Below are positions 52,850 to 62,001 of a DNA stretch of 64,000 nucleotides, in pieces. How positions within the stretch are numbered: position 1 is the stretch's first letter; each line of letters opens with the position of its first letter. The translations under genes were made by a program, and so were the position numbers. The notes beneath the pieces were generated by a model. That model was not told where the DNA came from. It ran no database searches and worked only from the letters and a program-made list of their open reading frames with translations. The stretch is from Rhodoferax lithotrophicus (lineage in GTDB: Bacteria > Pseudomonadota > Gammaproteobacteria > Burkholderiales > Burkholderiaceae_C), in the NCBI RefSeq assembly GCF_019973615.1, contig NZ_AP024238.1:248001-312000 (forward strand), read 5' to 3'.

Positions 52850-53545
52850 ATGGCGATGACTGACAAACTGATGAACTTGATTGGACAACGACTGGCTGGT
52901 TTGCTGCTGGTGCTGGCGTTACACGCCGGTGTCTTCTATGCTCTGTGGAGCGCCCGGCTGCTTCCCGCGCCCACCGATACGGCCACGCTGTTTGTCAGCT
53001 TCATTGCGCCACCAGAAGAGAAAAAATCACCAGAACTCCAGCGGGCACCTGTTCCCCCGTCCAAACAGCAGCAGCGCCCCGTCGCGCCACCCCAGCCCCG
53101 CCAACTGGTTGCAGAAACCCCGGTGACGGCCCCCACTGATCCTGTGGCCCCTGCGCCGCCACCCAAGCCCATTCAGGCCCCGGTGGTGCTTGCCCCTGTA
53201 CCCGTGGCTGCGGCCCCGGCACCAGCCATCGCGGCACCCTTGCCTGTGGGGCCGGTGGCCTTGTCATCTGAGTTGTCAGTGATTTGCCCGCATCATCCTG
53301 ATCGGCGCTATCCCAATATGTCGATCCGCCTGGGGGAAGAGGGACGGGTGGTGGTGCAGGTGGAGCTGAGCGAGACCGGCCAAATCACCTCTGCCCAGGT
53401 GCAAAGCTCCAGCGGTTTCGAGCGCCTGGACAATGCGGCACTGGCCGCAGTGCGCACCTGGCGCTGCACGCCCGCCACCCGCAATGGCCAGCCGGTGCGG
53501 GCCACTGCGCTGCAACCGTTTAAATTTGAGCTTAAAGGAAACTGA
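52850..53545 (+). CDS. tonB: TonB energy-transducing protein
   Basis: The 231-residue protein has one N-terminal membrane segment (about 10-32), a Pro/Ala/Val/Gln-rich periplasmic spacer (about 50-135) and a C-terminal TonB domain (SIRLGEEGRVVVQVELSETGQITSAQVQSSSGFERLDNAALAAVRTWRCTPATRNGQPV). TonB couples inner-membrane proton force to outer-membrane receptors. I start at ATG 52850 (MAMTDKLMN), since the longer frame overlaps the lipoprotein gene. exbB follows 4 bp later. Confidence 0.92.
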   Translation: MAMTDKLMNLIGQRLAGLLLVLALHAGVFYALWSARLLPAPTDTATLFVSFIAPPEEKKSPELQRAPVPPSKQQQRPVAPPQPRQLVAETPVTAPTDPVAPAPPPKPIQAPVVLAPVPVAAAPAPAIAAPLPVGPVALSSELSVICPHHPDRRYPNMSIRLGEEGRVVVQVELSETGQITSAQVQSSSGFERLDNAALAAVRTWRCTPATRNGQPVRATALQPFKFELKGN

Positions 53546-53549
53546 ACTG

Positions 53550-54254
53550 ATGGAACAAGTCGCCGTTGAAGGCCTGGGCTTTGCCCACTTTTTGAGCCAG
53601 ACCGACAGCATGGGCCGGGTCGTGCTGGGCATCTTGCTGCTGCTGTCGGTGGCCAGTTGGTATCTGATCCTGACCCGCGCCCTGGCCAACACCTTGGCGC
53701 AGCGCCGCGCCGATGCGTTTGTGAAGCAGTTCTGGCAAGCCCCGACGCTGGAGCAGGCTGCCGCTGCCTTGCGAGATCACCCGGCCGACAACGCATTTGC
53801 CGAGCTGGTGCAAAAGTCGCTCGATGCCATGGCCGACAGCCACCATGACAGCCTGGCGGTGGCCGGTGGCATGGGCGAATACCTCACCCGCACGCTGGGC
53901 AATCAGGTGGATCTGGAAGCGGCCCGCTCCGAATACGGCCTGACGGTGCTGGCCTCGGCCGGATCAGCCGCGCCCTACGTGGGGCTGTTTGGCACGGTCT
54001 GGGGCATCTACCACGCGCTGGTGCAAATCGGCCTGAGCGGACAGGGCACGCTCGACAAGGTGGCGGGCCCCGTGGGTGAGGCGCTGATCATGACGGCGCT
54101 GGGGCTGGCGGTGGCGATACCCGCCGTGCTGGCCTACAACGCCTTCAACCGGCGCAACCGCATGTGGCTGGCGCGGCTGGAGTCGTTCTCGCATGACCTC
54201 TACGTGTTGCTGACCATCAAGACCGGCAGCAGCAGCACGGCTCGCCAGGAGTAA
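53550..54254 (+). CDS. exbB: ExbB proton-channel subunit
   Basis: The 234-residue MotA/TolQ/ExbB-type protein has three membrane segments (about 22-45, 135-155 and 168-190) and the conserved SAAPYVGLFGTVWGIYHAL and GPVGEALIMTALGLAVAIPAVLAYNAF stretches that line the proton path. It powers TonB with ExbD. ATG 53550 is 4 bp after the tonB stop, and the gene ends 3 bp before exbD. Confidence 0.94.
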   Translation: MEQVAVEGLGFAHFLSQTDSMGRVVLGILLLLSVASWYLILTRALANTLAQRRADAFVKQFWQAPTLEQAAAALRDHPADNAFAELVQKSLDAMADSHHDSLAVAGGMGEYLTRTLGNQVDLEAARSEYGLTVLASAGSAAPYVGLFGTVWGIYHALVQIGLSGQGTLDKVAGPVGEALIMTALGLAVAIPAVLAYNAFNRRNRMWLARLESFSHDLYVLLTIKTGSSSTARQE

Positions 54255-54257
54255 GCC

Positions 54258-54677
54258 ATGGCTGGGCGCAATTTCAGACGCTACCGCGACAAACCCCCGA
54301 TGGCCGACATGAACGTGGTGCCGCTGGTGGACGTGATGCTGGTGTTGCTGGTGATCTTCATCGTGACCGCGCCACTGCTGACCCACTCGGTCAAGATCGA
54401 CCTGCCCAAAGCTTCTAGCAACGTCAACATCACCAAACCGGCACACATTGAATTGGCCATTCGCGAAAACGGTGATTTGTTCTGGAATGGTGAGCCTGTA
54501 CCGCAGGAGGCGTTGGCCCCGCGTTTTGCTCAGGAAGCGGCCAAACAACCCCAGCCGGAAGTACACATCCGCGCGGATCGGCATGTGTTTTACGAAAAGG
54601 TGGCCCAGGTGATGGCGGCTGCGGCCAAGGCCGGTTTGGTGCGCATCGGGTTTGTGTCGGAACCTGCAAGCAAATAA
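54258..54677 (+). CDS. exbD: ExbD proton-channel subunit
   Basis: The 139-residue protein has one membrane segment (about 20-40) containing the proton-carrying Asp in PLVDVMLVLLVIFIVTAPLL, and a periplasmic domain with VHIRADRHVFYEKVAQVMAAAAKAG. It starts 3 bp after exbB. The tonB-exbB-exbD set directly downstream of the copper receptor suggests it is dedicated to that receptor. Confidence 0.95.
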   Translation: MAGRNFRRYRDKPPMADMNVVPLVDVMLVLLVIFIVTAPLLTHSVKIDLPKASSNVNITKPAHIELAIRENGDLFWNGEPVPQEALAPRFAQEAAKQPQPEVHIRADRHVFYEKVAQVMAAAAKAGLVRIGFVSEPASK

Positions 54678-54727
54678 GCCTGTAGTGCTTGCTTTATAAG
54701 CGTAAATAGCTATTTAAAACATAGCAA
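54678..54727 (+). repeat. Palindromic intergenic repeat after exbD
   Basis: GCCTGTAGTGCTTGCTTTAT then AAGCGTAAATAGCTATTTAA and AACATAGCAA lies right after the exbD stop, between the TonB operon and the third DUF2946 gene. Confidence 0.75.
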
Positions 54728-54828
54728 ATGGATGGTCTTTTTCTGACAAGTATCAAACCGGCTTTCGCTAAACTGTGTGCTCCACAGTTTTTTTGAGCGG
54801 GCTTCGGCCTGGTTCATTTTTTCATGAC

Positions 54829-55278
54829 ATGAGCACCCGCCGCCGTTTCGTTTGTACATGGATGGCCATGGTGGCCATCCTGTTGAACGCGCTGCTGCCT
54901 ACGGTGTCCCTGGCCTTTGAGCCCACCCCCAAGCCCACCAGCTCGGCCAGTGGCGAGTGGCTTGAAATCTGCACCACGCAAGGGACAAGCTGGGTGCAAT
55001 TGGGACCAGAGGGCCAGATCCTGGCGCAAACCACGCAACAGCCCGGTGGCACACCATCTACGGCCCACAACGGTCACTGCCCGTATTGCCTGACACACGC
55101 GGCATCGTTTGCTTTGCCGCCTGCACCTGCTGTATTACTGCCGTCAGGGTCTGCGGCGACCCACCTGTTGCCCCAAGCGGAACTTCAGGTTCACACACAT
55201 CTGATCTGGCTGATTCCTGCCGCCCGTGCGCCACCCTGCGCTGCCGGAGTTCTGTTCGCCAGCACACGGTACGGATGA
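54829..55278 (+). CDS. DUF2946 protein, copy 3
   Basis: The 149-residue protein has an N-terminal hydrophobic signal (about 8-28, ending VSLAFEP), then WLEICTTQGTSWVQLG and GHCPYCLTHAASFALPP, again 'ICTxxG ... CPxC' with nearby His. I start at ATG 54829 (MSTRRRFVCTW). It lies between exbD and the cydP-cydA genes, linking the TonB and bd-oxidase parts of the locus. Function unknown; the spacing of motifs in the three copies supports a common role. Confidence 0.8.
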   Translation: MSTRRRFVCTWMAMVAILLNALLPTVSLAFEPTPKPTSSASGEWLEICTTQGTSWVQLGPEGQILAQTTQQPGGTPSTAHNGHCPYCLTHAASFALPPAPAVLLPSGSAATHLLPQAELQVHTHLIWLIPAARAPPCAAGVLFASTRYG

Positions 55279-55397
55279 CCTCTTCGGTCTAGAGTCCCAC
55301 CGCTTGGCGTTTTGATTTGAAGCCGTTTGTCCAGGTCGATCATGGCCTGGGCGTGTGCTTCTGCCCATTCCTGTTTTTATTCATGAGGGTCACGCTG

Positions 55398-55625
55398 ATG
55401 ACTTCACCTACCGATGCGCCTGAACACATCCCTAAGCGCTGGCAGCAGCGCCTGCGCCGCGAGCTGATCTGGGCCATTGCCTTGAAGCTGGTGGTGCTGT
55501 TTTCGCTGAAAGCGGCGTTCTTTCCGCACCGTTTGCCTGCATCTGAGGCGGCACAAGGTGTGGCAGAGCGCATCGCATCGTCCCGTGCCCCCACCCATGA
55601 ACCTCTTTCCAAGGACCAACCATGA
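55398..55625 (+). CDS. cydP: CydP-like small bd-oxidase subunit
   Basis: The 75-residue protein has one membrane segment (about 25-42) preceded by RWQQRLRRELIWAIALKLVVLF, typical of CydP, a small protein found directly upstream of cydA in many Burkholderiales. GAGGG lies 7 bases before ATG 55398. Its stop (55623-55625) overlaps the cydA ATG at 55622, so the two are translationally coupled. Its exact role in the oxidase is not established. Confidence 0.8.
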   Translation: MTSPTDAPEHIPKRWQQRLRRELIWAIALKLVVLFSLKAAFFPHRLPASEAAQGVAERIASSRAPTHEPLSKDQP

Positions 55626-57235
55626 TGTCTGAATCCGTGGTGGATTTGTCGCGACTACAGTTCGCGGTCACCGCCCTTTATCACTTTTTATTTGTCCCGC
55701 TGACGCTGGGGCTCTCCTTCTTGCTGGCCATCATGGAGAGCGTGTATGTCTTGACCGGCAAAACCATTTACCGGGACATGACCAAGTTTTGGGGCAAGTT
55801 GTTTGGCATCAACTTCGCGTTGGGTGTCACCACTGGCCTGACGATGGAGTTCCAGTTCGGCACCAACTGGGCTTACTACTCGCATTACGTGGGCGACATT
55901 TTTGGCGCACCGCTGGCGATTGAAGGGCTGTTGGCCTTCTTTCTGGAGTCCACCTTTGTGGGGCTGTTTTTCTTTGGCTGGGAGCGCCTGAGCAAGGTCG
56001 GGCACTTGACCGTGACCTTCATGGTGGCGATTGGCTCCAACCTTTCGGCGGTGCTGATTCTGATTGCCAACGCCTGGATGCAAAACCCGGTGGGCTCGGA
56101 CTTCAACCCGGTCACCATGCGCATGGAACTCACCGACTTTTACGACGTGGTGTTCAACCCGGTGGCGCAAGCCAAGTTTGTGCACACCGTCAGCGCGGGT
56201 TATGTGACCGCGTCGATCTTTGTGCTGGGCATCAGCAGCTGGTATCTGCTCAAAAAGCGTGACCGGGGCTTTGCCCTGCGCTCGTTTCGCATTGCCGCTG
56301 CGTTTGGCCTGGCCTCAGCCCTGTCGGTGATCGTGCTGGGGGACGAGTCCGGCTACAGTGCCGCAGAGTCACAACAAGCCAAGATGGCCGCGATGGAAGC
56401 CATGTGGAAGACCGAACCCGCCCCCGCGGGCTTGACGCTGTTTGGTATTCCCGATGAGGCCACCCGCACCACGGCGGCCGAAATCCGCATTCCCTACGTG
56501 CTGGGCCTGATTGGCACGCGCACGGTGGACAAGACCATCCCCGGCATCGACGAGCTTGAAAAAACCACCGCAGCCCGCATCGAGCGCGGCATTCTGGCGG
56601 TCAAGGCGCTGGAAGTCTTGCGCCTTGACCCGAAAAATGCCGACAAGTTGGCGAGCTTCAAGGCAGTCAAAGCCGACCTGGGCCACGGCCTGCTGCTCAA
56701 GAAATACATCGATGATGTGGCACAAGCTACGCCCGAGATGAAAGCCCGCGCGGTGGATGACGCGATTCCACGTGTAGCCCCTTTGTTCTGGACCTTCCGC
56801 ATCATGGTGCTGATGGCTGTTGTCATGCTGGCGCTGATGGCGGTGGCCTTCTGGTCGTCGGTGCGCAATCGCATTGAGTCGCGCCCCTGGCTGCTCAAGT
56901 GGGCGCTGTGGAGCATGCCGCTGCCCTGGGTTGCTTGTGAAGTGGGCTGGTTTGTGGCCGAGTATGGCCGCCAGCCCTGGACGGTGCAGGGCATGCTGCC
57001 CACCCATTTGTCCACCTCGGCCATCAGCGCGGGGGCGGTGATGGCCTCGCTGGCCGGTTTTGTGGGCTTCTACACCCTGCTGCTGGTGGCCGAGCTGTAC
57101 CTGATGTTCAAGTACGCCCGCCTGGGGCCATCGAGCCTGGGCACCGGCCACTATGCGCTGGAACAACGCCCGCCTGCCAGTGGCGCATCAGCGGCCACGG
57201 TGTACGCCGCCATCCCATCCAAAAAGGAGATCTGA
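55622..57235 (+). CDS. cydA: Cytochrome bd ubiquinol oxidase subunit I
   Basis: The 537-residue protein aligns closely with E. coli CydA: the haem b595 ligand region [56 protein letters not shown], haem b558 ligands in [14 protein letters not shown] and the [12 protein letters not shown] motif, and an E. coli-length Q-loop (about 255-385). The enzyme reduces oxygen with high affinity, using haems b and d and no copper. ATG 55622 or 55625 is the start. Its position downstream of the copper-uptake genes suggests a copper-independent respiratory branch used when copper is scarce. Confidence 0.96.
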   Translation: MMSESVVDLSRLQFAVTALYHFLFVPLTLGLSFLLAIMESVYVLTGKTIYRDMTKFWGKLFGINFALGVTTGLTMEFQFGTNWAYYSHYVGDIFGAPLAIEGLLAFFLESTFVGLFFFGWERLSKVGHLTVTFMVAIGSNLSAVLILIANAWMQNPVGSDFNPVTMRMELTDFYDVVFNPVAQAKFVHTVSAGYVTASIFVLGISSWYLLKKRDRGFALRSFRIAAAFGLASALSVIVLGDESGYSAAESQQAKMAAMEAMWKTEPAPAGLTLFGIPDEATRTTAAEIRIPYVLGLIGTRTVDKTIPGIDELEKTTAARIERGILAVKALEVLRLDPKNADKLASFKAVKADLGHGLLLKKYIDDVAQATPEMKARAVDDAIPRVAPLFWTFRIMVLMAVVMLALMAVAFWSSVRNRIESRPWLLKWALWSMPLPWVACEVGWFVAEYGRQPWTVQGMLPTHLSTSAISAGAVMASLAGFVGFYTLLLVAELYLMFKYARLGPSSLGTGHYALEQRPPASGASAATVYAAIPSKKEI

Positions 57236-57236
57236 C

Positions 57237-58373
57237 ATGTTGGACTACACGATCCTGAAACTGGTCTGGTGGCTGCTGGTGTGTGTGCTGCTCATTGGCT
57301 TTGCCGTCATGGACGGGCACGACATGGGTGTGGGCGCGCTGCTGCCCTTTGTCGGCAAGACCGATGACGAGCGCCGCGTTTTGCTCAACACCGTGGGGCC
57401 GCACTGGGAGGGCAACCAGGTCTGGTTCATCACCGCCGGTGGGGCCATCTTTGCCGCCTGGCCGCTGGTCTATGCCACGGCGTTTTCGGGTTTTTACTTT
57501 GCGCTGATGGCGGTGCTGTGGGCCTTGTTCTTCAGACCGGTTGGCTTTGAATACCGCAGCAAGATGGCGGATGCGCGTTGGCGCACGGCGTGGGACTGGG
57601 GCCTGTTTGTGGGTGGGGCCGTGCCCGCACTGGTGTTTGGCGTGGCCATTGGCAACGTCATCACCGGCGTGCCGTTTCACTTTGAAGACAGCATGATGCC
57701 GGTCTACACCGGCAGCTTCTGGGCGCTGTTCACGCCGTTTGCGCTGCTGTGTGGCGTGGCCAGTTTGTCGCTGCTGCTGTTTCATGGGGCCAACTACTTG
57801 CAGTTGCGTACCGAGGGTGTTTTGGCCGAGCGTGCCCGTACTGCGGCGTTGATGTTCGGCCTGGTCTTGGTGCTGGTGTTTTCGCTGGGTGGCGTACTGG
57901 CAGCAGGCATGCAGGGCTACCAGATCACCTCCAGCGTGGTGCCGGGTGCTGCCGTGTCTCCGGTGGGTAAAACCGTGGTGATGCAAGCCGGGGCCTGGAT
58001 GAACAACTACCACGCCCATCCCTGGACCTGGGCGCTGCCAGCGCTGGCCTATGCGGGGATCGTGCTGGGGCTGCTGGCGGCACGCCAACGCAAGCCTGGT
58101 CTGGCCTTCATCGGCAGTGGTCTTGCCTGTGCCGGGGTGATTCTGACGGCGGGGGCTGCGATCTTCCCGTTTGTGCTGCCTTCAAGCTCCAACCCCGGTC
58201 ACAGCCTAACGGTGTGGGACTGTGTGTCGAGTCAGCGCACGCTCAACATCATGTTCTGGGTGGCCCTGGTCATGACCCCGATTGTGCTGGCCTATACCAG
58301 CTGGGCTTACCGCGTGATGCGCGGCAAGGTCACGCTGGCGCAAGTGCAGGCCCATGGCAAAGCGCTTTACTGA
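57237..58373 (+). CDS. cydB: Cytochrome bd ubiquinol oxidase subunit II
   Basis: The 378-residue protein has eight membrane segments and matches Cyd[79 protein letters not shown], and [22 protein letters not shown]. It pairs with CydA to hold the haem and proton-delivery structure. AAGGAG precedes ATG 57237, 1 bp after the cydA stop. Confidence 0.96.
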   Translation: MLDYTILKLVWWLLVCVLLIGFAVMDGHDMGVGALLPFVGKTDDERRVLLNTVGPHWEGNQVWFITAGGAIFAAWPLVYATAFSGFYFALMAVLWALFFRPVGFEYRSKMADARWRTAWDWGLFVGGAVPALVFGVAIGNVITGVPFHFEDSMMPVYTGSFWALFTPFALLCGVASLSLLLFHGANYLQLRTEGVLAERARTAALMFGLVLVLVFSLGGVLAAGMQGYQITSSVVPGAAVSPVGKTVVMQAGAWMNNYHAHPWTWALPALAYAGIVLGLLAARQRKPGLAFIGSGLACAGVILTAGAAIFPFVLPSSSNPGHSLTVWDCVSSQRTLNIMFWVALVMTPIVLAYTSWAYRVMRGKVTLAQVQAHGKALY

Positions 58374-58396
58374 ACAACTGAATAAAGGACATGAAC

Positions 58397-58501
58397 ATGT
58401 GGTACTTCACCTGGACTTTGGGCATCACCATGGCGGTGTTGCTGGCGGTGGTCAACGCCTTGTGGTTTGAGGCGCAGGGTACTGACCCGGACGATCAGTA
58501 A
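58397..58501 (+). CDS. cydX: CydX small subunit of cytochrome bd oxidase
   Basis: This 34-residue protein, MWYFTWTLGITMAVLLAVVN..., is a single membrane helix with the invariant MWYFxWxLG start of CydX (YbgT family), which stabilises the haem environment of bd oxidase. AGGA lies 7 bases upstream of ATG 58397; an ATG at 58391 is an alternative. It is too short for ordinary gene finding. It completes the cydPABX operon. Confidence 0.93.
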   Translation: MWYFTWTLGITMAVLLAVVNALWFEAQGTDPDDQ

Positions 58502-58629
58502 ACCCAGCCCCTGCGCGGTGGGCATCATTCAGGCCTGCTGTGCAGGGGGTAATCAGAAAAATCAGTCCTTCACGGTCATGCGCATTGGGGTAAGCTGTAG
58601 CCACCCTCAGCAACCTCAAGGAGACTTCG

Positions 58630-59337
58630 ATGAGCGACTCACAAAATGCCGGTTTTGCCCAATTTGTACCCGGCTTTGACTTTTTGCAAAACCTGGCCAA
58701 AGGTGCCGCGCAATCTGTGCCACAAATGCCCAACATGGCCAACTGGATTGCCCCCACGCTGAATGAAGAAGAGCTGGAAAAACGTATTGCCGAGCTCAAA
58801 GCCGTGCATTTCTGGCTGGATCAAAACTCCAAAGCCCTGGGTGCCACCATCCAGGCGCTTGAAGTGCAGAAAATGACGCTGGCTACGCTCAAGGGCATGA
58901 ATTTCAGCATGGGTGACCTGGCCAATGCTTTCAAACTCAAGGCGGTGGATACGGTGGCTTCGAGTGTTCAAAAAGTGGCCGAAAAAGCCGCTACCACGGT
59001 TCATACGGTGGCGGATGTGGCTGGAAGAACCGAAGAAGTTGCCCAATCCATCAGTGATGCCGTCAAGCCTGCTGCCGCGGCCGCTGCGGCAGGTTTGATT
59101 GAACCCATGCAGCTGTGGACAGCGTTGACACAGCAGTTCCAGCACATTGCGGCGGGTGCCATGAAAGAAGCCAGCAAAGCCACCACCCTGGATTTGGGAA
59201 AAAACCTGGTGAAAGCCGCAGCCAAAGAAACCGCCAAGGCCGTGAAAACAGAGGTGGCCAGTGCCCCTGCCAAAAAAGTGGTTGCCAAAAAAGCCGTCAA
59301 GAAAGTAGCCGTCAAGGCGGCTGCGCGTAGCCGTTAG
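58630..59337 (+). CDS. phaM: PhaM-like PHB-granule and nucleoid-binding protein
   Basis: The 235-residue protein begins with FAQFVPGFDFLQNLAKG and carries NWIAPTLNEEELEKRIAELKAVHFWLDQNSKALGATIQALEVQKMTL, the conserved PhaM block, followed by an Ala-rich helical region and a C-terminal KKxxAKKAVKKVAVKAAARSR tail of the histone-H1-like type. PhaM activates PHB synthase and ties granules to DNA so they are shared between daughter cells. GGAG is 9 bases upstream of ATG 58630. No pha synthesis genes adjoin it. Confidence 0.9.
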   Translation: MSDSQNAGFAQFVPGFDFLQNLAKGAAQSVPQMPNMANWIAPTLNEEELEKRIAELKAVHFWLDQNSKALGATIQALEVQKMTLATLKGMNFSMGDLANAFKLKAVDTVASSVQKVAEKAATTVHTVADVAGRTEEVAQSISDAVKPAAAAAAAGLIEPMQLWTALTQQFQHIAAGAMKEASKATTLDLGKNLVKAAAKETAKAVKTEVASAPAKKVVAKKAVKKVAVKAAARSR

Positions 59338-59354
59338 CTTTTGCCAGGTATCGC

Positions 59355-60623
59355 ATGAAACTGTTTCCCTACGCGCACGCCACGCACCCGCAGTGGGGCA
59401 TGGCCGCCAACCTGGTGCTGGCGCAACTGCGTGCGCAAATTGCGCTGCACGGTTATGCCAGCAACCCCACCCTGGCGTTGCTCTACATCACCGACCATTA
59501 CGCCGCCCAGGCGCAGGAGATTCTGGAGCATCTGAGTGGTGAGCTGCCCGAGATCACCGACTGGGCAGGCACCGTGGGTGTGGGTATTGCGTCCAACAAT
59601 GTGGAGTATTTTGACGAGCCTGCCCTGGCGGTGATGTTGCTGGAATTGCCCAGTGACCAGTACCGGGTGTTCTCCGGCGTGGCTCCGCTGGGGTTGAGCT
59701 TTGAGGCCTATACCGCGCTGGTACACGCCGATGGCCACACGCCGGATGTGGCCGACCTGATCAAGGAGCTGGCCGAGCGCACCGAATCCGGTTACGTGTT
59801 TGGTGGCCTGGCCGCCAGCCGTGGCAAGGTGGTGCAATTTGCCGTGGCGGCAGATGGCAACGTCAAGGGGCAGGGTAAAGCCAGCGGGGTGTTCAGCGGC
59901 GGTTTGAGTGGTGTGGCTTTTGGGGCCGGGGTGGCGCTGGTGTCACGCGTCACGCAGGGTTGCTTGCCCATTCACGGTGCGCATCTGGTCACCGGCGCTG
60001 ATCGCAACGTGGTGCTGACACTGGATGGCGAGCCTGCGCTGGAGGTGTTGCTGCGTGAGCTGCAGGTGTCGCTCAGCGATCCACATAAGGCCTTGACCGC
60101 CATTCGGGCCACGCTGGCAGGTTTGACCGAACCCTCTGCGGGGGTTGAGAGCACACAAACCGTGATGCGCACCGGCAACTTTGGCCCCGATGTGCTGGTG
60201 CGCCACATCATTGGCCTGGACCCGGCGCGCTCCGGTGTGGTGCTGGCTGATGAAGTCACCGAGGGTATGGAGCTGGCGTTTTGCCAGCGTAATGTGCAAG
60301 CTGCCCGGGCGGATCTGATGCGGGTGTGCGCTGAAATCCGCGAAGAGCTGGAGCCGCAAGAGCAGGCGCTAGAAACCGCCACCGCCTTGGCCGCATCCGA
60401 GGCAGAGGCTGCACCGCATGAAGCGCGTGGTATTGCCGGGGCGATTTATGTGAGTTGCTCGGGCCGTGGCGGGGCGCATTTTGGCGGCGACAGTGCCGAG
60501 TTGCAAATCATCCGCCGGGCCTTGGGGGATGTGCCCCTGATTGGGTTTTTCGCCAACGGAGAGATTGCCCGCGACCACATTTACGGCTACACCGGGGTAC
60601 TGACGGTTTTTACATCAAAATAG
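59355..60623 (+). CDS. FIST-domain sensory protein
   Basis: The 422-residue protein has a FIST_N domain (about 15-210; NPTLALLYITDHYAAQAQEILEHL, GTVGVGIASN, YVFGGLAASRG) and a FIST_C domain (about 225-400; FGPDVLVRHIIGLDP, ACIYVSCSGRG-like IYVSCSGRGGAHFGGDSAEL, GFFANGEI). FIST domains are cytoplasmic small-molecule sensors, often for amino acids, in signal-transduction systems. Here it stands alone, 17 bp after phaM, so the two may be co-transcribed; the meaning of that pairing is unclear. Confidence 0.88.
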   Translation: MKLFPYAHATHPQWGMAANLVLAQLRAQIALHGYASNPTLALLYITDHYAAQAQEILEHLSGELPEITDWAGTVGVGIASNNVEYFDEPALAVMLLELPSDQYRVFSGVAPLGLSFEAYTALVHADGHTPDVADLIKELAERTESGYVFGGLAASRGKVVQFAVAADGNVKGQGKASGVFSGGLSGVAFGAGVALVSRVTQGCLPIHGAHLVTGADRNVVLTLDGEPALEVLLRELQVSLSDPHKALTAIRATLAGLTEPSAGVESTQTVMRTGNFGPDVLVRHIIGLDPARSGVVLADEVTEGMELAFCQRNVQAARADLMRVCAEIREELEPQEQALETATALAASEAEAAPHEARGIAGAIYVSCSGRGGAHFGGDSAELQIIRRALGDVPLIGFFANGEIARDHIYGYTGVLTVFTSK

Positions 60624-60675
60624 CCTGTAGGGCAGGTTAGTAAAGCGCAAAACGCTATAAAAAATATAGTTTTAT
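60623..60675 (+). repeat. Palindromic intergenic repeat, divergent copy
   Basis: AGCCTGTAGGGCAGGTTAGT then AAAGCGCAAAACGCTATAAA lies between the FIST gene and the convergent J-domain gene. Confidence 0.6.
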
Positions 60676-60704
60676 GGTGACAGATGCTGCCTTGCGCCGA
60701 GGCC

Positions 60705-61895
60705 TCAGAAGTAGTCGCTGTTGTCCCTGTCATCCATGTCGCCCATTTCAAAAATCACTTGCTTGCGTATGCTGCCCTGCTGTTGTTGACGCAGCCAGCG
60801 TTTAAGGTTTTTGTCGTCCTGCACCTGCTGCAAGTCGTGCTGCATCATGGCGATGTCTTCGCGCAGGTCGCGCTCACTTTCCACCAGGTGGCGTTTGATG
60901 CTGGCGGCGCTTAGGGGTGCGTAGAGGGGCAGGTCGAACTCATCCTTGGTTTGCTGCTCAATCTGAAACAGCTCGTGCCTCAGCACATTCACCCGCTCCT
61001 TGAGCAAGGCGGTCAGGGCGGCCAGCTTTTCCTTGGCCAGGTTGGCCACCTGCTCGCCATCCACCAGGTCGGCCTGCATTTGCAGATGCAGCAAGGCCAG
61101 CAAGTCGCGGCGCTCGTAGGCGGCGTTGGCCTCTTTCATCAAGGCGGTTTTGCGCAATTGTTCGTGTGGATCGGTTTCACGATCCGGGTGCAGGGCGCTG
61201 GCCAGCTGGCGGTAGAGGGTGCGCAGCGCGCCGTTGGCATCCTGGGCTTCGGCCTCGGCCTTGAGCTGGGCGGGGTTTTTCTTGCGTTTGCTCTGGCGCT
61301 GTGCGTGGGCTTCTTGCTCGGCGCTGGCCTGGGCCTGCATTTTGGCCATGCTGGCGCGCATCAGTTCGTCCAGCGTGTCAAACGCGGCTTCGTCGTCGCC
61401 AATTTCTTCGCCCAGCATGCCCTCCATGAACATTTTCATGTGCGCGGCCTCGGCTTTTTCCTGTTCTTCCAGGGACTCATCGCTGTGCGCGTCGTGCAGC
61501 TCCTGCATGGCGGCATCACCAGCCATGGCCAGGCTGGCGGCGATGTCGCACAGAATCTCACGGGCGCTGTCCTGCTGCCTGGCGGTTAAACCCTTGCGCT
61601 TGAGCCGCTCGCCCAGCCATAGCGCCATGTCGCGCATCAACACGGTGCGCTGTTGCTCCAGCGGGGTCAGGATCTGGTTGAAAAGCGGGCGGTTGCTGTC
61701 AGCCAGGGCGCGTACCGCTTCAATCTTGCTGGCCAGCGTTTCAGTTTGTTTCAACAGTTGGTTGAAACGCTTTTGCGCCGGTGACACCTGACCGCTGCTG
61801 AACTTGAGCGCCGACAGCGCCACACTGGCACCTGCAGCAGGTGCGTTCGCCACAGCAGAGCTGCCGTCAGGGGAGAGTTTGGTTTGCTTGGGCAT
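60705..61895 (-). CDS. J-domain-containing protein
   Basis: The 396-residue protein has coiled-coil-rich N- and C-terminal halves around a J-domain (about 220-290) with the HPD motif in RTLYRQLASALHPDRETDP and KEANAAYERRDLLALL. J-domains stimulate Hsp70 ATPase; the lack of a zinc finger and G/F region makes it a class C type, likely tied to a specific client or site. The N-terminal KQTETLASKIEAVRALADSNRPLFNQILTPLEQQR stretch is common to proteobacterial relatives of unknown function. ATG 61895. Confidence 0.85.
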   Translation of the reverse strand: MPKQTKLSPDGSSAVANAPAAGASVALSALKFSSGQVSPAQKRFNQLLKQTETLASKIEAVRALADSNRPLFNQILTPLEQQRTVLMRDMALWLGERLKRKGLTARQQDSAREILCDIAASLAMAGDAAMQELHDAHSDESLEEQEKAEAAHMKMFMEGMLGEEIGDDEAAFDTLDELMRASMAKMQAQASAEQEAHAQRQSKRKKNPAQLKAEAEAQDANGALRTLYRQLASALHPDRETDPHEQLRKTALMKEANAAYERRDLLALLHLQMQADLVDGEQVANLAKEKLAALTALLKERVNVLRHELFQIEQQTKDEFDLPLYAPLSAASIKRHLVESERDLREDIAMMQHDLQQVQDDKNLKRWLRQQQQGSIRKQVIFEMGDMDDRDNSDYF

Positions 61896-61933
61896 GGTTT
61901 AGGGGGGTGTGCAGTGGATGAATAAGGCAATTT

Positions 61934-61986
61934 TAGGCTGTAGCGCTTGTCTAGATTGCGCAAGTAGCTATTGAAGTTATAGCTAT
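61934..61986 (+). repeat. Palindromic intergenic repeat between J-domain and membrane-protein genes
   Basis: AGGCTGTAGCGCTTGTCTAG then ATTGCGCAAGTAGCTATTGA and AGTTATAGC is a good copy. Confidence 0.8.
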
Positions 61987-62001
61987 CTATGGTTGTGAGC
62001 G

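Noticed and set aside
51394..52866. 490-codon minus-strand open frame
   Set aside because: Antisense to the Ig-repeat lipoprotein; its repeats mirror those of the sense gene.
58502..58560. Terminator after cydX
   Set aside because: CCCCTGC and GCAGGGG could pair, but the loop is about 30 nt and there is no T run.
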